Part shown: piece by piece, positions 56,565 to 64,000 of the stretch
Numbering within the stretch: the first letter of the stretch is position 1
Layout: the number at the start of each line of letters is the position of its first letter
DNA from: Phaeoceros laevis
Taxonomy: Eukaryota; Anthocerotophyta; Anthocerotopsida; Notothyladales
Assembly: GCA_049999765.1 (NCBI GenBank)
Contig: JBNGIQ010009402.1
Span: 110,909 to 174,908, forward strand
DNA: 64,000 bases
Reading direction: 5' to 3'
Translations under genes and position numbers: made by a program
Notes under the pieces: generated by a model
Databases searched by the model: none
What the model saw: only the letters and a program-made list of their open reading frames with translations
Told to the model about the DNA's origin: nothing

Positions 56565-57075
56565 TTCGCGGGGATAGAATAGCTAGTCGGGCAGCCAATG
56601 TATAGTTGTGCGCCTGCCTTGCGCACCACGGCTCCAGCAATACAGAGTATTCACACTACTTCAATACTCAGATTCTCAGATGAGGTTCCATTGGACTCTC
56701 TCCAATAGGTAGGGGTAGTAGTAGTAGTAGTAACATTATGGTGTTTAGCCAACTCCGCATGGGAATAAGGGCGGTATGGAGTCCATGGAATGAGAAGTTG
56801 GGAACTTGGAAGCAGAGAAGTTAGAACCCCTTTGGTCTAATAGCCCAGTACTCATATTTGTATGCTATCATGGCTGCTATAACATATATGTAATAGTGTA
56901 TGTATGCTTTAAGATAAAAAATATTTGCAAATAATAATATGAAAGACGATCATATTAGTGTATGTCCATGGGGTGCCTTCAAAATCAATCCATCTTGTAC
57001 CATTAGATCCCACGCATCCATGGATAAGTGTCCAAATTCTTCCGGCAACTATGTAATATTTGGGACCGTCATGGA
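56565..57075. other. ASADH 5' flank; dispersed repeat end, copy 2
   Basis: A (tag)n run (56711-56730) is followed at 56743 by ttatggtgtttagccaactc and cgcatgggaa, a second copy of the element end seen at 13557. The remainder is AT-rich. Confidence 0.65.
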
Positions 57076-57208
57076 GCTTTTTGCATTACACTCCATGGAT
57101 GCCAAAAACATATAGCATAGTGGAAGTGGTCGAAGAGTGATGCTTTTTGTATTACACTCCATGGATGCCAAAGACATATAGCATAGTGGAAGTGGTCGAA
57201 GAGTGATA
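57076..57208. repeat. 66-bp tandem duplication
   Basis: Two units containing attacactccatggatgcca, then acatatagcatagtggaagt, then ggtcgaagagtgat start 66 bases apart (57085 and 57151) with a few differences. Confidence 0.93.
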
Positions 57209-57209
57209 C

Positions 57210-57470
57210 TCATGAAGTCCGATGAGAATAATAAGATCTCCAATGTTTGCTCAATATACTCAAACGCACTTGATTCACAAAGGGCAATGCTAGCATAACC
57301 TTAATCAAAAGATCCTCTAGGAGATCATGCCATATGTCCTCATCCAACTTCAATGGACTTGTTTTGTTTTCTGATATAGGACAACCCAAATTGTCTTGAG
57401 CCAACTTCATTTTATATATAACTTTATCTTCTACCATAGGATGAAGCCCAATCTTGAGATCATGAGCCAT
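57210..57470 (-). pseudogene. F-box domain fragment
   Basis: A minus-strand frame encodes an F-box core: DEDIWHDLLEDLLIKVMLAL, then PFVNQVRLSILSKHWRSY. The chain stops soon after, without Kelch or LRR repeats, and continues upstream into the assembly gap region. F-box proteins hold SCF substrates via Skp1. Whether this is a truncated gene, an exon of one broken by the gap, or a pseudogene cannot be decided here. Confidence 0.6.
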
Positions 57471-57501
57471 TCGACCTGCTTGTATTGAGGGTAGTGGAGG
57501 T

Positions 57502-57695
57502 GTTATTTCTTTCTACTACATAATCTTGACTCAAAAGGCTTTCATGGTNNNNNNNNNNNNNNNNNNNNNNNNNNNNNNNNNNNNNNNNNNNNNNNNNNNN
57601 NNNNNNNNNNNNNNNNNNNNNNNNNNNNNNNNNNNNNNNNNNNNNNNNGTTATTTCTTTCTACTACATAATCTTGACTCAAAAGGCTTTCATGGT
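57502..57695. other. 100-N assembly gap flanked by identical 47-bp ends
   Basis: The N run is 57549-57648. The 47 bases to its left (57502-57548) and right (57649-57695) are identical, beginning gttatttctttctactacat. Either the two contigs overlap and should be merged, or a tandem repeat spans the gap. Confidence 0.97.
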
Positions 57696-60130
57696 TTCCT
57701 TTTGGACAAAGCTTGAAGCTTGAATGTATACTTTTATTCAAGGGACTGGAGAAAGTGGAAACTCCTTTTTCATTTTGTAGAAAACTTCTTACTTCCCAAC
57801 TTACCAAAGAGATGCCACATTGTCACAAAAGTATTGTGTCACAAGAGGTTGAATGCATACCACACCATAATGGGCAACAATTAGTAACATTGAATTCATG
57901 ACAAGGCAAAGACTGGATTGGGAATACAGTCATGACATTCTCAACACTCCGGGACCTGACCGTCCTGTGACTTGTATGCAGTGAGGGAAGATCCTGTGAC
58001 TGTGTCTTGACACTCCTGGAGACAAGTCACAGAATCTTCACTCACTGCACTAGGCCTACTCGCAAGCTTCCGCCAAATCGCAGCCAAACGCCTCAGCAAC
58101 CGCTAGCCTTCTTCAAACCGATGTGGACAAGCCAGCTTGTCACACCAGGCTACACTTGTATCAAGTTGTATGTCTCAGCGCCACAGTCCCTCGGCCGTGA
58201 GCATCGCACTCCGAGAACCTCATCCAGATCCGGAATCTAGCCACGTTGTCAGCCTTGGGCGTGATCCAAGTGGAAAGCTGACTTGTTTCACAAAAAGGTT
58301 AAAAGAAAGGTAGGTTGAGGAAAGTGGCTTGCAATTGGCCTTCCATACGAGTCCGTGAGTTTGGCTGGGTACGAGATAAAGAGGAGCGAACGAATTTGGT
58401 GTTCAATGTTTCAAAAGAGGCGAAGACACTAAATCCCTACAATACAGGTTCTTCATTGACTACTTCACACCATGCTATCTGTCTCGGCTTGGCCCCTAAA
58501 CATGAATTCAAGCAACGACCGGATGGTGGTCACTCAGACAGACTCAACAGGGATGAAGCTTCCACGTACACAGTGCATTTGTAAATCAATGTTGAGTGGC
58601 CTCGCATTGCAAGACCATTTCTGCTCCCAAACAGATTTGCTGAAGACACGGTGGCCAGAAATACCACTAGAATCAGAAGGAAATGTCACGGATTACCAGT
58701 GCACAAAAAGAAGTTTGGGTAGGCATAATCCAACCTGCATAGTACATTCACCATCGGCTTATGGTTGCAGAGGGCTGCTCACACAAGCCTTCTACTTGCT
58801 ACACCTCAGGCTGCAGGTTTAGTACACAGTGTGTAACCATTGCATTCCATGACACCACATTCCACTGGGACAGCCCATCGAAAACGTTACATTGCTCCCA
58901 TGCTAACAGAGGGGTCTAATTCTTAGCACGGGTTCTGGACTGCTCCCGCTTTCCCTACTTTGACGCAGCAATGGTCGTCCACCAAGCAAGCATTCAGACT
59001 TGCTGCAGATTGCCCAGCTTCAACAGAATCCTCGGCCTTCTAGGACATTCTTGAAGAAAAATGCTGAAACAAAGTCAAAATGTCTGGATTATCGCCTTCC
59101 TGTTGCCATGTAGGTAGCAATCAGGCCGATAAGTAAGCAGACACGAATTGCTGTTGAGGGCCAGCCAGAGGGAAGTATGGGAGCACTGTGGCTGATAGGT
59201 TGTCCCAGCAGAAAGTGGTTTCGTGAAAGGCAACGATTGGGCATACGCTGCCGATGCGAGCCACGCACTCGTGATTTTCACCTGTGAAGGAGGAATCAAA
59301 CAAAACGTACTCAGAACAGCATGAAGCTACAAGAGAACTTCAAGAAAGTGGCACAAGTGCAACAGATGACAACTGCTTTCCACCACCTGATGAGGACTAC
59401 AGTGCTTGCCGCATTGCGTGCGTAAGAGAAGAGAAGGAGATCACAGGAATGTGAGAGTTCTTTGGCAGTCCCTCCACCTTCTTTAAAGAGATCACGCCAG
59501 AAGCGTCCAAACACACAACTGTCACCACGGAAAAGCGTAGGGACCGGAAAAGCCGCTGGACGCACTGCACAAAAATTTCTGGTGGACGATGCGTGCGGCT
59601 CGCATCAATTGTCGAGGACCCGAGGTCGAGTAGTGCTGCGCAGTACGCTGAGGTCGCGACACCTGTCAAGGTGCTTTCCAGCAGAGTGCTTAGTGGCATG
59701 CAGCTACAGCTACAAGTGCTGCCAAATGCGCGTTCAGACACCGCCTAAAGAGTCAAGACACACTCGCTCTTGAGTGGCCGATTCCCACCAAGCTTGGTCT
59801 CGGCGAAGGCCCCAATTTGTGAGGGTCCCCCTACACCGCCTCCCGCATTTTAAACATTAAACCGGCTTGGCTGAGAGCGAGTCAGACAAGTTGCCACAGA
59901 ACCTCTGCGAAAAGGCGGACAGGTGCTTCGGTGGAAGGTGCACTGCAGGAAAGTGGATTTGTACAGACAAAGTACTGTCAGAGCTAGCCGAACATGACGG
60001 CCCGGTAAAGCAGCTGTCCAGTCAGCGGATGCGGTGGAAGCATCCTTGGGAGGCTTTGATGATGTGTATCAGGGGGTGGAATTACTCCACGGCAGCTTAC
60101 TCCTAACTGGATCACCTAGTTGATCATGCT
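57696..60130. other. Spacer with no supportable gene
   Basis: Several frames on both strands (58315-58584, 59397-59741, 59121-59303) read like protein in places, for example ECVARIGSVCPIVAFHET on the minus strand. No family or consistent exon chain was recognised. Confidence 0.35.
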
Positions 60131-60204
60131 TCATCCTTGGAAACCAGGTCGGATTGCAGTTTTTTGGGCATGGACAGTCGAGACGGAGTCCACACTGTTC
60201 TTAC

Positions 60205-60406
60205 ACCTGTCTCCTGCATAGCTTTCATCACCAGTAGGAGCTGAACCACGGAAGTATGGTCCATATGTAGGTTTCGCAATTGCTAACTTGCAACAATTTG
60301 GTACAGCAGAGAATTCATCAGCTTGGAACAAGATGGAGTACCCTTGCGTCGTTGAAGGTAGACCTGCCACTAGCCAGAGCAGGAGAATGCTGGCATGGAA
60401 CATCAA
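60205..60406 (-). CDS. Possible first exon of a secreted protein
   Basis: The frame starts MMFHASILLLWLVAGLPSTT, a clear signal-peptide shape, then continues through FSAVPNCCKLAIA and YFRGSAPTGDESYAGD to a good donor (gtgtaag). Downstream exons could not be identified, so this is a tentative fragment. It is divergent from the PPR gene, whose start is 57 bp away. Confidence 0.3.
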
Positions 60407-60463
60407 TGCTCTTTGTTGCTAGGCAATAATGGGCAACAAGAGCATGTGGTCCCCTAGTCACTC

Positions 60464-63445
60464 ATGGCCCTATGGGACTGCTGTCTGTTACAGTTCACCA
60501 CCGTTGTTCCGGTCCGCAGGTGCCATTCCAGTTGCGTTGGGTCAGCTAATACAAGAAATAGATGCATCGAATTCAGTCCTTTCCATATTTCTGGCAGTCT
60601 TCTCGAGAGGCCGCAGCCACTTTGGAAGGCTCACTTTTACAAGTGGTCGGATACAAAAAGCGCCTGGCTTCTGGAATCCAGGCGGACGGCAGAAGCCAAG
60701 ACCCCGGTGTGGCTGAACTATCAGCGCAGGCTTGTGTGGCTCAGACTCCAGATGACTACTACCTTGGACCTCAAGTTACCAAAAAGTGAGGTGAAGGTAG
60801 CTCCAAGGTCTGTCCAGGTTGTTTCTTCTAGCCTTGATGAGGAACCCCAACATCTGTGCAAGAAAGGGCAGCTGGAGAGGGCACTGGATGTTGTTTTCCG
60901 CATGGACCAGCAGGGCATTGTTCCTTCGGTGGAAACGTACAGAAGCCTTTGCACGGCGTGCACCAAGAAAAAAGCCCTAGTTCAGGCCAAGCAAGTGCAT
61001 GCCCATTTGGCCAGACATGGGCTGGAGTCCACCAGGCATCTTGGTGAGTCGGTGGTGAAAACGCTGGTGAAGTGTGGTGGTCTTGAAGATGCTCTCCAGG
61101 TGTTCAATGGATTGCTGAACAGGAGTGTTGTGTCCTGGACAGCCCTGATATCTGGGTACACCATGGGTGGCCAAGGTCAGGAGGCACTGAGAATGTACCA
61201 GTTGATGCGGGAGGAAGGCGTGGTGCCTGACTCCTACACATTTGTCAGCGTTGTCAAGGCTTGCGGCATGATGGGCGACCTGGGGATGGGCAAGCATATT
61301 CATGCTGAAGCTCTGAGATACAGGTACGTGGCTGACTTGTTCGTAGGCACTTGTCTAGTAGACATGTATGCGAAATGCGGGAGCATAATGGATGCACAGA
61401 ATGTGTTTGAAGGGTTGTCCGAGCAGAGTCTGGTGTCCTGGACGACCATGCTCATGGCATATGCCCAACAGGGTCTACCAGAGAAGGCTCTGCAGCTGTA
61501 TGGAGAAATGTCGGAGAACAGCATTGTCCCGGGCAAGCTGACGTTCATGAGAGTGATCCAATCATGTGGAATGCTTGCAGAGAAGGAAGAGCAGGTTGTG
61601 GTCGGGCGGTCCATGAAAGTGAAGTCCCTAAAGATGGGGAAGGCAGTACATGCGGATGCTCGAAGGAAGGGGCATGATGCAGATGGGTTTGTTGGTCACA
61701 CCCTTATCAGCATGTACGGGAAGTGTCAGAGCATGCTGGATGCACAGCATGTGTTTGATGGGCTGACGCAGCGTGATGTGGTGTCCTGGACTGGGATCAT
61801 TGCAGCATATGCATCATCACAACAGGATGTAGCAGAGAAGGCTATCCAGCTGTATGGACATATGCTGGAGGACGGTGTGAGTCCAAATGATAGAACGTTT
61901 GTCAGCGTGCTCCAAGCATGTGCTATCCTAGCAGAGAAGGAGGACATATCGGAGGATGGAGCATCTACTACTCTGGTAACAAACAACATCAGGCAGATTG
62001 TGAAGGCAATCCATGCCATTGCTTGCATCAAGGGCCATGTGTGGGATGTCTATGTTAGCAGTTCACTCATAAGCATGTATGGGAAGTGTGGCAACGTCTT
62101 GGAGGCCATTGATATCTTTGAGAGGTTGCCTCATCGGAATTTGGTTTCGTGGAATTCAATGGTTGCAGTGTATACCCTCAACGGCCAGGCAGACCATGCG
62201 TTAGAGCTGTATGCGCAAATGCAGGAGAAAGGTGTGAGTCCAGACAGCTGGACTTTTGTGAGCGCACTCCAAGCATGTGGTGACCTGGGCAAAACCGAAG
62301 ATGAAGTGATATTGTGGTGTGGTCGACAAGTGAAGCCTTTGGAGAAGGGCATGGCAATTCATGCTGATGCTTGCAGAAAAGGGTGTGACTTGGAGCTATT
62401 TGTGGGTAACAGCCTCATCTGCATGTACGCAAAGTGCAGCAGCCTAGTGGATGCACGCAAGGTGTTTGATGCCATGTCCAACCGCGGGCGAGATATTGTG
62501 TCATGGAATACCATGCTCTCAGCGTACGTTGAGCAAGGCCAGGGAGAGACGACTCTGCAGTTGTTCAGAGAAATGCAAGAACAGAAAGGCTTGGAACCAG
62601 ATGAGATCACTCTCACATCCGTTTTGCAGGCCTGTAGCCAAACAGGAAGCTTGAAAGTCTGCACACAAATCCACAGCTTAGCTGTTGCTGTATCCGCCAG
62701 CAGCAGCCACTGGAGTTCTCCTCTGGCAAGCACCCTCATCCACACGTATGCCCGATGTTCAAGCATGCTGAATGCACAGAAGGTGTTTGATGCACTGCCC
62801 CAGCCCGATGTGGTTGCCTGGACCACTCTCATTGCCGGGTACGCAAGACAAGGAGACTCTTCTTCAAGCCTGGATTGTTTCCGCAAAATGCAGGCAGTAG
62901 GTGTGAAGCCCAATGGAGCCACCTTTCTGGCACTCTTGTGTGCCTGCAGCCACGCCGGCCTGGTGGACAGAGGTGTGGACTACTTGGAGTCCATGACCAG
63001 AGACCACGGATTGCATCCAGGAATAGAGCACTACGTGAGCATGGTGGACCTTCTTGGACGTGCTGGTCATTTCGACGCCGTCCAGACTCTACTGGCGACC
63101 ATGCCTCTGCAGCCTAGTCCTGCCCTGTGGTTGTGCCTGCTGGGTGCATGTCGGAAGCACAGGAAAGTGGAGTTGGGGAAGCAGGCCTTCGAGCAGGCAG
63201 TGCAGCTGCAGCCCAGACAGAGTGCAGCTTATGTGTTGATGTGCAACATCTATGCAGATGCTGGCTTGTGGGAGTGTGTAGAGGAGGTGGAAGTGTTGGA
63301 ACGAAAGATGGGGGCGTGGACAAAGCCTCCAGGTCAGAGTTGGGTGGAGCACGAACAGGGCGTGCAGACTTTCGTGGTAGGAGACCGCAAGCACCCACAG
63401 CAGGATCAGTTGGACATACTGTGGGGCAAGCTTCGGAAGGTCTAA
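60464..63445 (+). CDS. PLS-class pentatricopeptide repeat protein with an E-type end, 993 aa
   Basis: A single exon. The N-terminal ~110 residues are Arg/Ser-rich (VPVRRCHSSC) and likely target mitochondria or plastid. PPR motifs fill residues ~125-900, with repeated DMYAKCG- and SMYGKCG-type L/S motifs, VVSWT- or VSWN-starts, and P-type A-x-x-x-x-EM helices (ALRMYQLMREEGVVPDSYTF). The C-terminal E/E+ region includes LLGACRKHRKVELGKQAFEQ, AAYVLMCNIYADAGLW, then PPGQSWVE, DRKHPQ and a short LDILWGKLRKV end. The DYW deaminase domain is absent. Such proteins bind single-stranded organelle RNA and specify C-to-U editing, recruiting a DYW partner in trans. The repeat with SSSHWSSP (~740) carries a small insertion. 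The target RNA cannot be read reliably by eye. A related relic lies at 12500-12940. Confidence 0.95.
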   Translation: MALWDCCLLQFTTVVPVRRCHSSCVGSANTRNRCIEFSPFHISGSLLERPQPLWKAHFYKWSDTKSAWLLESRRTAEAKTPVWLNYQRRLVWLRLQMTTTLDLKLPKSEVKVAPRSVQVVSSSLDEEPQHLCKKGQLERALDVVFRMDQQGIVPSVETYRSLCTACTKKKALVQAKQVHAHLARHGLESTRHLGESVVKTLVKCGGLEDALQVFNGLLNRSVVSWTALISGYTMGGQGQEALRMYQLMREEGVVPDSYTFVSVVKACGMMGDLGMGKHIHAEALRYRYVADLFVGTCLVDMYAKCGSIMDAQNVFEGLSEQSLVSWTTMLMAYAQQGLPEKALQLYGEMSENSIVPGKLTFMRVIQSCGMLAEKEEQVVVGRSMKVKSLKMGKAVHADARRKGHDADGFVGHTLISMYGKCQSMLDAQHVFDGLTQRDVVSWTGIIAAYASSQQDVAEKAIQLYGHMLEDGVSPNDRTFVSVLQACAILAEKEDISEDGASTTLVTNNIRQIVKAIHAIACIKGHVWDVYVSSSLISMYGKCGNVLEAIDIFERLPHRNLVSWNSMVAVYTLNGQADHALELYAQMQEKGVSPDSWTFVSALQACGDLGKTEDEVILWCGRQVKPLEKGMAIHADACRKGCDLELFVGNSLICMYAKCSSLVDARKVFDAMSNRGRDIVSWNTMLSAYVEQGQGETTLQLFREMQEQKGLEPDEITLTSVLQACSQTGSLKVCTQIHSLAVAVSASSSHWSSPLASTLIHTYARCSSMLNAQKVFDALPQPDVVAWTTLIAGYARQGDSSSSLDCFRKMQAVGVKPNGATFLALLCACSHAGLVDRGVDYLESMTRDHGLHPGIEHYVSMVDLLGRAGHFDAVQTLLATMPLQPSPALWLCLLGACRKHRKVELGKQAFEQAVQLQPRQSAAYVLMCNIYADAGLWECVEEVEVLERKMGAWTKPPGQSWVEHEQGVQTFVVGDRKHPQQDQLDILWGKLRKV

Positions 63446-64000
63446 ATTGAGCAAATAAACAGCACATTCCTCATATACGCAGCTGAATGATTCGCCCTAT
63501 GAAGAAGAACCTCAAAAGTTTTGAAGGCCATGTCTGGTAGACTTGTTGCGGCGTAGCAAGCCCTTGTCAAATCGATACAGCTTGTTCAGCTGATCAAATC
63601 CGTAAAGCAAAAAAGCCAGCATTGATAAACCCCGTGCTTATTACAAGCAAGCAAGGAATCTTGTTTTTTGCTTGCAGAAACTCAAACCAGCAGCGAGATC
63701 TCAGTTAGAACTCTCATACGATACCGTTCCCCAAAGTTCAAGGTTCAGGAGCTTTGACTATAGGAAAAAGACCATGTCCACTTGAGCTCCAGGCGCACAA
63801 CTCCACCAGAAAAGCATGGCCTACCTGATTGTACAGGGTGCTAGTCACAGTGGTACTGTACAAAGATGGGTGGACGAGGAGGGAAGGACGGATTTTATAC
63901 GTGTATTGCGACAAGGTTGTGAGCATCGTTTGGTTGCGAAGTACACACCACAAGCGAGTAAGCCAAAACAAGGGAGGAAGGACTTGACTAAATCTTTCGC
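63446..64000. other. 3' flank of the PPR gene
   Basis: The stop codon is followed almost at once by aataaa (about 63455), a likely polyadenylation signal. No other gene is seen to the end of the window. Confidence 0.5.

Noticed and set aside
1-64000. CRISPR arrays, bacterial operons or phage genes
   Set aside because: The genes are intron-bearing plant genes; no spaced identical repeats of CRISPR type were seen.

Overview
The window is nuclear DNA of a land plant. The genes carry spliceosomal introns with GT/AG ends. The protein set includes a plant-type LRR receptor kinase, a PLS-class PPR protein of organelle RNA editing, a CYP86-clan P450, plastid-type aspartate-semialdehyde dehydrogenase, an HMGB protein and an F-box fragment. 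There is also a eukaryotic initiator tRNA-Met. The long intronless PPR gene with an E-type end and the repeat-rich spacers suggest a seed-free lineage (fern, lycophyte or bryophyte). That placement is inference; no taxonomic marker is decisive.

Layout. 1-941: 107-bp tandem repeat and a 3' flank. 942-3478 (-): RCC1-repeat protein in 10 exons. 4202-11135 (-): Sen1/UPF1-like SF1 helicase with a ~960-residue lysine-rich tail. 11705-12262 (+): very small serine palmitoyltransferase subunit, divergent from the helicase. 12500-12940 (-): relic of a PPR gene. 15148-15832 (-): HMG-box protein. 19440-23013 (+): second Sen1-like helicase, paralogous to the first, short-tailed, with a PIP-box motif. 23361-25310 (-): P450, convergent with it. 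25.3-37.7 kb: gene-poor, repeat-rich block with tandem and dispersed duplications, a SINE-like unit, a long foldback and two striking palindromes. 37748-39635 (-): BRCT-RING-PHD protein. 40992-41404 (+): small gene with an apparent one-base frameshift. 41763-41834: tRNA-iMet. 43057-44934 (+): WIYLD-domain protein interrupted by a 40-T run. 46768-48946 (-): LRR receptor-like pseudokinase. 51584-52111 (+): plant-specific small protein. 54065-56564 (-): aspartate-semialdehyde dehydrogenase. 57.2-57.7 kb: F-box fragment and a 100-N assembly gap whose two edges are identical. 60464-63445 (+): 993-residue PPR protein.

Splice models were built by hand from reading frame, intron phase and GT/AG ends, and for the two helicases also by exon-by-exon comparison with each other. 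Every multi-exon model marked with high confidence closes in frame from start to stop.

The genes do not form one pathway. Several are nuclear and touch RNA/DNA metabolism or chromatin (two helicases, BRCT-RING, WIYLD, HMGB, RCC1), but nothing in the sequence ties them functionally. The most informative feature is the helicase pair, which shows motif divergence, an intron that splits the Walker A motif in one copy only, a possible 42-nt intron or nonsense codon, and very different non-catalytic regions.
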